From NCBI GenBank assembly GCA_963971285.1, contig OZ020262.1:3598082-3662081 (forward strand): a stretch of DNA of 64,000 nt. Reading direction: 5' to 3'. This DNA is from Astropecten irregularis (lineage: Eukaryota; Echinodermata; Asteroidea; Paxillosida; Astropectinidae). The translations under genes and the position numbers were made by a program. Below the pieces are notes generated by a model. It searched no databases. It was not told the origin of the DNA and saw only the letters and a program-made list of their open reading frames with translations. Shown piece by piece: positions 46,776 to 56,915 of this stretch (positions within the stretch are counted from its first letter, which is position 1; each line of letters starts with the position of its first letter).

Positions 46776-47100
46776 AGGTGTCGATTTCTGTTCATGATTG
46801 GGGGATGATTGGTGATTTTGGTGTCTTATGCGAGGGAGCGAAGCAACCGAGCTGGAAGGCTGTGGGAGATTGGATACCCCCCTCCCAAACCAGGGAATTT
46901 TTTTTATAAAACCAGAGTCGAAAAGTTGCATTGTATAAATTTCCTGCAAAGACTTAAAAAATAAACCAAGGATCATGTAATATGTCTATACAATCAACTT
47001 GAATGCCATTCAACCTCGAAATATTGGGGGGGGGGTGATAATACACGCCATCCCCCACCTGAAATATTGGGGGGGGATATCCCCCATCCCCCCGGGGTAA
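46776..47100. repeat. G-rich dispersed repeat, copy 2
   Basis: GGTGTCGATTTCTGTTCATG, GGAGCGAAGCAACCGAG, ATTCAACCTCGAAATATTGG and a 10-base G-run. Same element as 25250. Confidence 0.8.
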
Positions 47101-47287
47101 AACTCTAAAATACATCAAAACAACGGACTCTGTTATATTTACCACGGTTTTGAAATAAACAAAACAATTCAATTTAAGCCCATTAAATGCGGAGTGGGAA
47201 CGGAGGTAAACATTATTAATATCAAGTGCTTGATTATTATTATTTTTAAAGTTAAAGGCTAAAGTTTAAAACCTCTATTTATCGTGT

Positions 47288-48067
47288 TTATTCATCACTG
47301 TCTTCCTGGTTATCCTCCTCTTCATCTTGTTGGAACAGCCCGTCAAATTTGGCCTGGTGTTTAGGTAGAACTCTGTTCAAGGCTTTGTTAAGGCTCATGC
47401 CTTTATCTACTTTTTCTTGGAGATCATCCACGATATCTTGATGAGTATCATTATCTTTCAGATGCAGGTAACTTGACAAAAAATCCTTGTAGTTGTTGAA
47501 GAAGGTTTTCTTGACTGCCCAGACGGTCTTCCTGCTGGCCTTTTCCTTGGCTCGATCTTCGTCCATATCCCCGGTGAGGTACTTTTCATATTTATCACTC
47601 CCTATCTCTTCAGTAGCTTCTTTGGCCTCTTCCAGCCAGTCTCGATAGGTGGCATTGTCTTCCAATTCAGAACTAGACGCATCTTCGTCCGATAAGTCAT
47701 CAGTTTCTTCCTCCGTTTCGGAGTCGCCATTTTCCTCTTCCGTTTCGGATTCCGAATCATTTTCCTCTGAATCTTCGTTGTCAGACTGCGGAGACTCACT
47801 TTCGCAGCTTTCTGTTTCCGAATATTGAAATCTGCGCTTTTAAAATTCGGGTTAATAGTTATCTGCGCCAAACTTTTCAGATCGAATAGCGCTAATTTCT
47901 AGGTCATCGTCAACTTCATCCATTTCCGATTTATCTTCGGCGTGTGAATTTGCTGCATGTCTCCGAAGGTTATATCTCGATCCAAAACCTTTGTCGCACT
48001 TGTGACAAACATGGGGGTTGACTACGGAAATATTATTCATATTGTCCCCTGGATGGTGAATCACCAA
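47288..48067 (-). pseudogene. C2H2 zinc-finger / acidic protein, frame broken by two stops
   Basis: One frame runs through the whole stretch. It starts MVIHHPGDNMNNISVVNPHV, then a single C2H2 finger (CHKCDKGFGSRYNLRRH...H), an Asp/Glu-rich part ending DNY, two TAA codons 12 nt apart (about 47845-47858), then a very acidic Ser/Glu run and a C-terminal domain (YRDWLEEAKEATEEIGSDKY, VKKTFFNNYKDFLSSYLHLK, KALNRVLPKHQAKFDGLF) to a stop at 47288. A GCGCAGAT word stands on both sides of the stops, 31 nt apart; removing 31 nt would shift the frame, so it is not a plausible intron. The layout (one finger, acidic middle, compact helical end) resembles zinc-finger ORFs that travel with large DNA transposons of marine animals; that link is from memory and unproven. 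Confidence 0.5.
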
Positions 48068-48104
48068 ATGGAAAGAAATTGAAATACTTCAAAATATATA
48101 TTCT

Positions 48105-48435
48105 CACTGATTCGTCGACTTGGTCACTGACTTGCTCATTTTTGCTCATTTCTGCTCATCGAGTTGCTCATTCTGCTTATCGACTGCTCACTCTGCTTAT
48201 CGACTGCTCATTTTGGCTAATTTCAATATTATAATATCATAATCAATGGACTTTTTTTATCAAAACAAGCCAAATCATCTGCTCATTCTACTTATCGACT
48301 GCTCATTTTGATTCTCGACATGCTCATTTTGCTTATATCGTCTTGCTCATTTTTTGCTCATTTCTGCTCATCGAGTTGCTCATTTTGCTAAATTTCTGCT
48401 CATCGAGTTGCTCATTTCTGCTCATTGATTGACAG
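48105..48435. repeat. Degenerate tandem repeat of TGCTCAT-type words
   Basis: About 330 bases built from TGCTCATTTTGCTTATCGAC and variants such as TGCTCATCGAGT, repeated irregularly, with a short non-repeat stretch near 48215-48275. On the minus strand it reads as Asn-Glu-Gln / Asp-Glu-Gln-rich coding-like text, directly upstream of the broken zinc-finger ORF. It may be the decayed 5' part of that ORF or just a minisatellite. Confidence 0.7.
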
Positions 48436-48679
48436 CTGTCGTGTACAGAATTTCATTTTTGGAAATAAAACTCACGGTTTGGGCATGAAAAGATTTAATT
48501 CTACAATTAAAGGCAACAGGATAATGTTGGTAGCTGCTGAACCACTGCAGAGCAAGACCACGCAGACCTAAGGCTTTAGAAAGTCTTGTGGTCGATGTGA
48601 TAAGTCGAGCATACGGAGCTCTTCAAGTGCCATTCTACTTCTAGATTTAACTTTAATTATAATACCAAGCTCCTCTAAC

Positions 48680-49412
48680 TCAAACTCGGCAGTATTTGGC
48701 CTTTCTCCCGCTTCGGGTGTCCTCGCGATGAACAGGGATCAGACGATTAAGCAACTGAGACGGGTCATTTTCCTCTCTCCAGTACCCCCTCAACCTCTTG
48801 TAGATGATCAGCGACAGGGCGGCTTGGTCGTATCGATGGTTGTAATATTTCGGTCCGCTCACGAATTGTCGCAAAACGCTCCCTGCAGGACTGATGCATT
48901 CGTCTCTCAGTGCGCAGTCCACCCAAGGTAGGATGAGATTCTCGTGTATCAGGGTCGTGTTTATCGTCAGTATCCGGCCGCTTTCGAGACACAAAGCGTA
49001 GCCGTCGTCTTTTCTGAACGTCTCAATGTCGACGCCAAGTTGCTTAAACATCTCCGGGTGGGTACGGATCATCATGAACTCTGATTTGAACTGCTGTGCG
49101 TTTGCTATAAAACCCCTGCGCTCTTTCAGGGCTGCAAAAAGGGGGAGGGGATCTGCTGTGAAGCGCACCGAAGCGTCACACCAAAACACGATGCCAAACT
49201 CCGCCAGAGTGTCCTGCAATTAAAGAATAAAACGCGGTCAACCTTCTCTGTTTCACGTTCAGTTTTTCCAATTCACTAAGCCGTAAATGAACAAAAGAAC
49301 TTGTTACCCTTATAACAATCGGCTTCCACGCGTACTTAAACAGATGTTTTAAATGAGGAGGGTACTTTGAAAAGTTGAAGGATCGCAGCTCGACGTTACA
49401 CAGACGTTTCAC
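48680..49412 (-). CDS. DUF1647-like (glycosyltransferase-like) protein, last two exons
   Basis: Two exons: 49308-49412 (35 codons, acceptor CGCCAG, donor AGG/GTAACA) and 48680-49213 (acceptor TTGCAG, stop TGA at 48680), both phase 0. Together they encode 212 residues: VKRLCNVELRSFNFSKYPPH with LFKYAWKPIVIR, then DTLAEFGIVFWCDASVRFT ... GYALCLESGRILTINT ... DCALRDECISPAGS ... KYYNHRYDQAALSLIIYKRL. The pattern (Cys-Asn-Val, F.KYPPH, WKP, FW.DAS.RF, YDQAAL) recalls the uncharacterised metazoan DUF1647 family as I remember it; the protein looks like a Golgi glycosyltransferase relative, but no activity is established. N-terminal exons were not found up to 59 kb, so the gene may be partial or start in undetected exons. 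It lies in the interval between the two ABCC5-like genes, on gene A's strand. Confidence 0.72.
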
Positions 49413-49564
49413 CTGGCGGAGAACAAAGAACATTGCGATTAATTAGCATTATAATATAACGGAATAGAAAACATGTAACATTGGCTAAATAACATTTATG
49501 CTATGCAGAACGATATGATTGGATTTAACACTTGTATCGTAGTCCAGACTATGTTAAATATTAA

Positions 49565-49680
49565 AGAGTGAACAAAGGCAATTGACTAGAGAGGGATTCG
49601 AACCTTCGACACCCGGTGGATACCGTCCATACCGGCCCTCTTCCAATTAATGACCCACCCATTACTATGTTCTGAATTAT
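49565..49680 (-). repeat. tRNA-derived SINE-like repeat, family A (decayed)
   Basis: Minus strand: GGGTGGGTCATTAATTGGAA, GCCGGTATGGACGG, AAGGTTCGAATCCCTCTC. Lies just upstream of the DUF1647-like exons. Confidence 0.65.
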
Positions 49681-49916
49681 CTTTGCTCGTTTTGCAGCCA
49701 GAACTCATCATGGAACCGCTTTAGCTCAGAGAGTAATGCTGAGAAATGGAGGATCATTTATAGATGATTTGGCTTGTTTTGACAAAATAGATCCATTGAT
49801 CATGATATTATAATATTGAAAGTAGCCAAAAGATCACTCCAAAGCCTCCATTATCGATGCACCCTTATTTCCAAGGAGCTACAGAATTCACATATTTAAC
49901 ATACTTTTGGTCATCT

Positions 49917-50880
49917 TTAATAATAATAATAATAATAAATAATACATGGGATTTGTAATTTTGTATAGCGCACTTTCCATCTTAATTAGATGCTCAAGGC
50001 GCTACCGAGAAAATTAGAGAATTAAATAAATTACAGGATCGAAAAATACAAATGAATACATAAATAAATAGTTGTCTGTCAAAAAGCACCGTTATACAGG
50101 TATGTCTTCAGGTTGCCTCTGAAGGTGGTCGCTGATGTCTGGGTTTTTAAACTCTGTGGAAGAGAATTCCACAGGGTCGGCCCTGCATGAGCAAAGGCAC
50201 GTTCCCCCCATGATTTCTTTGCAACCGGAACTTGTAAAAGATTAGAAGTTGAGGATCTTAAACTTCGTGAGGGTTTGTAGTTATGAATCAAAGATTTGTT
50301 GTAACAAATAGTAGATAATGTAAAAACTTAAAGCCTGGGGGAGTGAGATCAGACACAACAGCATCATCCGAAGAAGTTAGCCATGTATCGGTAACTGCAA
50401 TGATATCAAACTTATTATCGCAAACAAAATCCTGAAAAATAGTCGACTTATTATACGAAGTGATGAACGTGCATTCATTGAACAGAATCTAGGATAACTA
50501 TTATGTTTCCCACAGCTTCCGATGCCCCTATGTGTCTTCAGCCTCCGCCCTATACCTAAGGACAAAATCCTCATCCAAGCATTAGTGTTTTCCTCACGCC
50601 ACTTCTCATAACACTTCATAGAATTACATGAGTGAAGAAATTCACTTGTATAATGAGGTCTAACATTATCTGAAGTGGAAGAGGAAAATTCACCAGCAGG
50701 GCCTGGATTCGGATTGATGTCCCCACAAATAAGCAATCTGACATGGTGAGTCGATACAGAATTGGAAGAGTACAGTAAGGGGCTCCCAGTGTACTTTCCC
50801 TTTAATTGTACCCAAACATAGCTGCTGTGCTGCTGAGCCAAGTAGCTAGCTCCCATACAACACTATAAGAGTGTGATGGC
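49917..50880 (-). mobile_element. CR1/L2-like non-LTR retrotransposon remnant with 2A-like motif
   Basis: Minus-strand element in pieces. The 5' ORF (50377-50856) opens MGASYLAQQHSSYVWVQL and contains LLICGDINPNPGP, a 2A-like ribosome-skipping motif known from several APE-type non-LTR elements. It then reads CSMNARSS, where the endonuclease domain normally begins. A frameshift follows: the next frame reads DFVCDNKFDIIAVTDTWL, the endonuclease ETW-type motif. Most of the endonuclease and nearly all of the reverse transcriptase are missing. At 50079-50291 the reverse-transcriptase C-terminus returns (PSRSLRSSTSNLLQVP ... WGERAFAHAGPTLWNSLP). The 3' tail has the typical GCGCCTTGAG ... GTGCGCTATA motif and ends in a TTATTATTATT run (49919-49940). 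The element cannot move by itself. Confidence 0.85.
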
Positions 50881-51003
50881 TGAGTGCTATTACACAGAAG
50901 GAGCACATCAGATACAATGCAGTACAATTTCAATGGAGAAATTGTGACAGTATGAGTGAATCTTATACACAATAGGGCCTATAGAACATGGCCTATACAC
51001 TGT

Positions 51004-51446
51004 ACAGGGTGTCTCAGAAAAAACGCAACACTGTGTCGGGGAATATTATGTTACAATTAAACTGTTTATCACTTCAAGACTCAGTCATATGATACAACCA
51101 TGTCTTGGCTATCACCATGTAGAATTTGAGCAAAATTTGGCTAAAATTGGCGAAAATATGACCAATCGAAAGAGTACACTTGTAAAAGCAAATTTGCAGT
51201 GTTCCAGAATAAGTGGTCAATACACACATAATGAGTACGAAAGAAAGATGAAAATCTGGTTTTGAGGTTGGGTAATTCAATCTTTGTTTTGTCCCTCAAT
51301 TTCAATCAAATTTTGCTCAAATTATTCATGGTGATATCCAAGACATGGTTGTATCACATATCTAAATCTTGAAGTGATACAGTTTAGTCTTAATAAAATG
51401 GTTTTCGACGCAAGTGTTGCGTTTTTTTGGGGGGACACCCTGCATA
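51004..51446. mobile_element. CAGGGTGTC-type (Tc1/mariner-like) miniature element
   Basis: Left CAGGGTGTCTCAGAAAAAAC with GCAACACT; right AAGTGTTGCGTTTTTTTGGG with GGACACCCTG: inverted ends. The interior is itself an inverted pair (GACCAATCGAAAGAG, ACATGGTTGTATCACATATC). TA lies beside the left end. No transposase ORF. Confidence 0.85.
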
Positions 51447-51726
51447 TGCTTGTGTGTAAGAAAAGCAGGAACCGAAAATATATCACCTCAAAATACAAGA
51501 AAAGTACTAAGTAAAACTCACAAAAATGGTGTCCTGTAGACGCTTGATGACAGACATTTACAGATAAGACATAGATCACAAACAATGAAATGCAATAACA
51601 CGAAAAATATAACAAAAAAGTAAGAGCTCTTTTGGAGGGCAACCACCTGGCGCGCTCAGCCACACATTTATTATGATAATTACATTATATTATAATAATT
51701 ACAAAAATTACAATGTATAGTTGGTC

Positions 51727-51833
51727 AGGAGTAAGGAGGGCCTGATGTTCGGATCCTAGCAGGATCTTTCTCAAAGGCTTGTTAGCCTTTGACAAAGACC
51801 CTGCTAGGATTATGTCAGGTCCTCCTTATACTT
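51727..51833. repeat. GGAGGGCCTGA hairpin repeat
   Basis: GGATCCTAGCAGGATCTTT and CTCAAAGGCT at the left pair with AGCCTTTGACAAAGA and CCTGCTAGGAT at the right around a TTGTT loop. The full stretch folds into one hairpin. Confidence 0.8.
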
Positions 51834-52002
51834 CAAGCATTCTAGATAATTAAAAAGGAAATGTACATGTAGAGATAACGAATCCAAACTTACCCCACTA
51901 GTTCGATTACACACAGGCTAAGTGTACAGCAAACCAACTGAAGTGATTTGTAGCGTATTCCCTCAGTACATCAACTCATTACTGCACATCATTGGTGCAA
52001 TG

Positions 52003-52125
52003 GGAGACTTTTGAGAATCGGTCTTTAAGTCAACAGTGCACGCACACATTGTGAGCATGCGCGCGCATGCTCACAATTGCGTGCGCGCGTGCGGTGTTGA
52101 CATGAAGACCGATTCTCAAGGCTGT
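52003..52125. repeat. Palindromic repeat with Z-DNA-like core, second copy
   Basis: TTGAGAATCGGTCTTTAAGT and CAACAGTGCACGCACACATT pair with a right arm ending AAGACCGATTCTCAA. The centre GAGCATGCGCGCGCATGCTC is a perfect 20-bp palindrome. Same family as 15995. Confidence 0.88.
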
Positions 52126-52213
52126 GTTCGAGCGGTTACTCCCGGTAACTATCCAGATATGGGGAGTACAGTCAGCGCGCAGCCCACTGCAAATATTATG
52201 GTGTTCCAAAGAC

Positions 52214-52222
52214 GACACATCG

Positions 52223-52254
<32 letters not shown>

Positions 52255-52258
52255 GTTT
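52214..52258. repeat. CGTCGC microsatellite
   Basis: About seven units of GTCGCC (TCGCGTCGCCGTCGCC...), just before the non-LTR remnant. Confidence 0.9.
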
Positions 52259-52269
52259 GACAATTCTCA

Positions 52270-53350
52270 TCCTCGTGACAGCACTGCACCTCTATTCGCT
52301 AGACTGCATACCCTGACACTCTTCGACATCAACAAACTACACTAGCATTTTTATGTATAAGCACGTTCATAATCTTCTCCCTCGATCTTTTCCCTCCTAC
52401 TTCACTAAAGTTCACGACATACATTCATATTCCACTCGATCCCGAAACAATCTTGTTCTACCCTTCACCCGCACGTCATATTCCATTCACACGTTGAGAT
52501 TCTATGGTCCCAGCCTTTGGAATTCCTTACATCAAACTGTAAAGGCCAAACCATCCGTGGGTGGATTCAAGTCCTCTTATAAGAACGCTCTCCTCTCTCA
52601 TTATGTGACTTAGCTTCTTAAAGTTTTTGTCCTTCTGTTATTCATTGGTTTTATTCTCTTATCTTCATTTCATTATATTTATTATTATTTTAAATATCAT
52701 TATTTTGGTTCTCGTATTGACATTACCACTATTGAATTATTTTTCTCATGTCTTGTTTACTTTATTCACCATTGTCTCCTGCTGTCAACAGTACAGTACA
52801 TTAATGTTTTTGTTTTGTCTTTTAGTTTTAGCATATCATATTATTGCTTTTAAGGTCCTGCCCATGTTATCAGATTGTTTTATGTCTCGTAGGTTGTATT
52901 TTCTGTCCGTATGTTTGTCTGTTGTGTTCGTCTGATTTGTTTTGTCTCACCTCTTCACTTAGTATCTCTTAAGCTAGTTATGTTTAAGGCATATCTATAC
53001 AAGCTTCGGCTTCTTGAACATGCCTCCATTTATGTACCTGCATTGATTCTTTGTATACAGTGTGTATCTTCATTAATTTATTGTTGTCTCCTGCATTTCA
53101 ATTTGCTTGTACTTAATGGAAATAAATGTGTGTGAATGAAATTTGTGGGCATGTTTTGGGTTTGTTTGTTTTTTGTTCTGTGTCTGTCAGTCAAAGGCAT
53201 CTTCGCCACAAGCCTAGGCAAAGCTGCCTCCGAACCAACATTATTTTCGCATCCTATTTCTTCTTGTTAATTCAATTTACTTACATTATGTACTTGTTGT
53301 TGTGTCTCTCTCATCATTTGTCATGGTAATAAATGTGATTTGAATTTAAT
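52270..53350 (+). mobile_element. Non-LTR retrotransposon 3' end (RT C-terminus and 3' UTR)
   Basis: The frame 52353-52613 reads MYKHVHNLLPRSFPSYFTKV, HDIHSYSTRSRNNLVLPFTR, FYGPSLWNSLHQTVKAKPSV and ends at TGA. This is the usual C-terminal end of RTE/CR1/Jockey-like reverse transcriptases (GP.LWNSL). The preceding frame (LFARLHTLTLFDINKLH, 52290-52345) belongs to the same protein and is off by one base, so the copy is frameshifted. A T-rich 3' UTR of about 700 bases follows, with two similar ends (AATAAATGTG at about 53120 and 53328). The rest of the element is absent; this is a 5'-truncated copy. Confidence 0.8.
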
Positions 53351-54210
53351 CGAAAAAGTATGTACATGTAAGTTCCCCAATTGAACATGGAGGAAGATAG
53401 AGACCTGCATTCCGCGAGAGGGCAGTAGTCAAGTCGTGCCTGAGATACCAACACACTGGTTATGATAAATCGCGTCTCGTATAATACGCAACCAACCTAA
53501 ATTGAAAAGACTGTGGTGACGGTTTTGTGTAAAATTCAGGCGGTTTCTTTGATCTCCTTCTACATCGCCATTGTTATGGTTTCTCTTTGTGGCTGAACAA
53601 AAGACCAGGTAGACAAGGACAAAGTTCCTATGGTTTATTTATTTCTTATTTATACTGGGGAACCCATTCAGTTAAAAAGAAACTACTCTCCCATGAGTTA
53701 GGAAGTATTATTTTAGTGAAAGTATTTTATGAGAGATGCATTATATGAGACAGTTCATGTAAAAGCAATAACCAGAGGCTTGTTGCAATCACTGATCTAG
53801 TGTAAAGATCAGTGGTGCAACCAAAGATCTCTTCTCGTCACTTGCAGCGCTATTCCTAACCCATTATTTCTCTCGAAGGCATGTTCAAAGAGTATAGGGC
53901 GCTACAATCTCACTATAATTATATACTTTTGCCAAAATTATGGGCGTTTACGAAAGGGAAGTTCAGACTCATGCTCCAGCTCTAACATCCATAAATGCCG
54001 AAAATTTAGGTTGTTACGGTGTTTCATTGAAGCTGAAGTTCTGTCTTCTTTTTCAAACTATAGAGAATTTACTTACGAACCGCAGCCAAAAGTCTCTATT
54101 TTGCTACCAGTTATTTCAGAATGGAATCAAGAAATGAAGTCAGAGTCCAAGACGGAGCCTGAGTCTCCGTTTTGTAAACGCCCTATTTTTTTCTCTCCAC
54201 AATCAAAACC
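53351..54210. other. Intergenic stretch, only the inverted repeat at 53505 recognised
   Basis: Outside the inverted repeat I see no exon or repeat family. Confidence 0.55.
53505..53612. repeat. Inverted repeat, left copy
   Basis: GACTGTGGTGACGGTTTTGT ... AATTCAGGCGGTTTCTTTG ... CTTCTACATCGCCATTGTTA ... TTTGTGGCTGAACAAAAGAC. Its reverse complement stands at 56788-56915. Confidence 0.85.
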
Positions 54211-54568
54211 TAAAGGTAGTAACATACTTTGGTTTTTATCAGAGAAGTACAGATTCATGGGCAAAAATATCAAGGAAGATACAGTATAACAGTCATCTGT
54301 GAAAATTTCAGTCCCATACGGTGCCCACTTTTTGAGGAAACAGTGAAAACTGCCACAGTATTTCTTAAGTCTTTCTCTTTATTTTTGATCTTTTAAAAGA
54401 TCAAAAGATTTTCAGTCGTTGTTTTACTTATTTCTGGATAAATACACCATTTCACCAAAATTGTAACGGTATGTTTCTACCATCACCATCTCCATACCCT
54501 GTAAGTTATACGTAAATCTGTGAACATTTCTGTTTTGGTTTCTTACCAAAGTATGATTCTACCTTTAA
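54211..54568. mobile_element. TTAA-type miniature element
   Basis: Left AAAGGTAGTAACATACTTTG, right CCAAAGTATGATTCTACCT plus TTAA. The internal text (CAGTCCCATACGGTGCCCAC, TTTCTGGATAAATACACCA) is the family standard. Confidence 0.85.
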
Positions 54569-54869
54569 GGACACGTCATACACTGTCTTGACTAACCGGA
54601 AAAAAAAATCACAGTATCATCCAATAAAAATTACCAAAAGTGCCAATAAAACAAAATCACCCACACCTCACTAGACAACCCCAAACTCATTACAACAAAA
54701 CGCACTCATGCAGACAAGTTAGACAAGTAGGACAACAGAAAAACGTTTTTTCTGAAAAACGTTAATACAAATTAATAGCGTAAACCTGTTTTACTGTTAA
54801 GATTACAGTAACAGGGCCAAGTTAAGGTTCTGTGCAAATTGGGTTTTTTTATCAGAATTAAATTCATCA

Positions 54870-55010
54870 GGGCTGGATTTCACCAAACACTAAGATTAGT
54901 CTTAGTTGTCAGGTATTTACCATAGCGATTTGTATTGGGACATCACACTTTGCTTAGCAATAATTGGTTTGATCTTACACTTAGAATCAGTTTGGAATCT
55001 GCCCCTGATT
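54870..55010. mobile_element. GGGCTGGATTTCAC family element
   Basis: Starts GGGCTGGATTTCACCAAACA and ends AATCTGCCCCTGATT. Same type as the sequence that interrupts minisatellite 2 at 42053. Confidence 0.6.
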
Positions 55011-55027
55011 CCATTATTTTTGTGTAT

Positions 55028-55036
55028 GGAGTTTTG

Positions 55037-55087
<51 letters not shown>
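55028..55087. repeat. GCT/TGC trinucleotide microsatellite
   Basis: About 16 uninterrupted GCT units after TTGTTGTTGTTG. No ORF that uses it is supported. Confidence 0.95.
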
Positions 55088-55089
<2 letters not shown>

Positions 55090-55790
55090 AAAAGTTCATT
55101 CTGTGTTTTAGAATTAGTATACTGTATCTATAGAATGTAGAATGCTACAGACCTCAAACATAGACCATTATTAAACCTCGTGGGTAAAGTTTCCTATCAT
55201 ACAGATAACTCAGTATGTCACATGTTGGACTTATGCCTCATTTTCACAGAGCCGGTACAATTATAGGGATAATGTCCGATGACATGGTGACAGTCGCGAT
55301 CCATACCGCGCGTCGAAGCTTCATAGCATGATGAATTCATGATAGCATGGAGGATCAGGAAGGACGTGTGGAATCAGGCTATTGTGCGCGGGTAGCTAGC
55401 TGCATCCAGGCTGCATCTGTGTGTGGAATCCATGAGTTTCATTCTGTTTCCTGCATGAGAGACAACTTACTACGGCCGGATTTAATACATGCAACCAACT
55501 AGTGAACTAGAGTCATGATTTGGACTACTTCCTTCAAGACGTAGTACATGTACTAGTAGGCCTATAGCTGCTGTGCTATCTAGGGAAGATAGCAAAGGCT
55601 TGGCTACGAGTACGAAACAGTACGCCAATGCAGCATACACGTACGATACCATACGGTGTGGAAAATCTACACGAAGTGCATGTAAGTACAGTAAGTTGCT
55701 ATCGATCCGTCTCCCTGTTTATGTACAGCACATGGTACATTTTATGTTATTATACACACAGACGTCCCTTCCTTCTCATCAATACTGTAT

Positions 55791-55966
55791 CTATCAATCG
55801 TGCCAAATCTTCAGCAACCCATGTCATGATGTAGCCTCTACGACGTTGACTAACTTTTCAAATGTAAGTTTTATCAAATCGGCCTATCAATCGTGCCAAA
55901 TCTTCAGCAACCCATGTCATGATGTAGCCTCTACGACGTTGACTAACTTTTCAAATGTAAGTTTTA
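55791..55966. repeat. Perfect 83-bp tandem duplication ending in a splice-donor-like site
   Basis: 55791-55873 and 55884-55966 are identical, period 93. Both carry TTTTCAAATGTAAGTTTTA, a strong donor consensus. Located 3.2 kb upstream of gene B's first coding exon, so it could include a non-coding first exon of gene B. Confidence 0.85.
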
Positions 55967-56787
55967 GACCTGATTTTAAAATTGCATACTCGTACTAGTA
56001 TTTGTAGTTGTACTACTTTAAACTACGGCCTAGTAATATACATAGGCCTACATGTAGTATAGTCATTTGATTTAGAACAAATCTTTTAGAGCTACCAACG
56101 TGTAATTTGTTTTTGTATATTTTGCTCCTTTTTGTTTACCGTGGATTTATTCAACTTCATTATTCAACTTTGGCACAGTCTTTCTATAAAATGTTATTAA
56201 TATTATTATTGATATTATTCATTGTAAAGGTGCCACTGTCCATCGTTAAGAATAATACGTGCACAAAATTACTTGTCTCAGACTGTGCACAATACCCTGA
56301 CTGTGTAATCATGGGATTCAAATAATGAGTGTATGTCGAAACAGCACTCAAACTTCCAGAAACTAAAGAATATTATAAAACGAACATACATTGGTCGTAG
56401 AAATTAATTTTTGAATGGTAAAAAAAATAATTAATGGGTAGGCCCACGGGATGTTTTTGTAAACCAGTATTATCCTTTTTTGCAAACGACGTACAAATTA
56501 GAACGTTTTATACTAATAGTAGTACTAGTACTAGCCTACAGATTAATTCATAAAGTATTGAAGACTCGGCTTTCCTAGTGGTAGGATTTTAGAAATCAAG
56601 CTAAGGTTAGATCACAGAGGATGGTATTTAATGCTCTAAGGTTAATTTAGTCATGAAGTGTAATTGGTTGACGTAAACTACAGAGCTACCATGCAACTGT
56701 TTGTACGGTGAAACCATTGGCCTAAAATCATGCAAATATAACTGTATAGGAAGCGATGTCCTTATTACAAACCAAAGCCCCGTGAAG

Positions 56788-56915
56788 AGACCACCTGGTC
56801 TTTTGTTCAGCCACAAAGAAGAGCCATAACAATGGCGATGTAGAAGGGGTTGAAAGAAACCGCCTGAATTTTAAGACCAGCACACAAAACCGTCACTTTG
56901 GCACAGTCTTTTCAG
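56788..56915. repeat. Inverted repeat, right copy
   Basis: ACCTGGTCTTTTGTTCAGCC ... TAACAATGGCGATGTAGAAG ... GAAACCGCCTGAATTTTAAG ... AAAACCGTCACTTTGGCACA. Inverted partner of 53505-53612, 3.2 kb away; the two may be the ends of one larger element. Confidence 0.85.

Noticed and set aside
52036..52345. Ser-Pro or Arg repeat ORFs over the palindrome and CGTCGC microsatellite
   Set aside because: Artefact of the GTCGCC repeat read in different frames; only the last part near 52290 belongs to a real retroelement protein.
54906..55091. ORF ending in a poly-Cys run
   Set aside because: This is the GCT/TGC microsatellite read in one frame, with no coding support.
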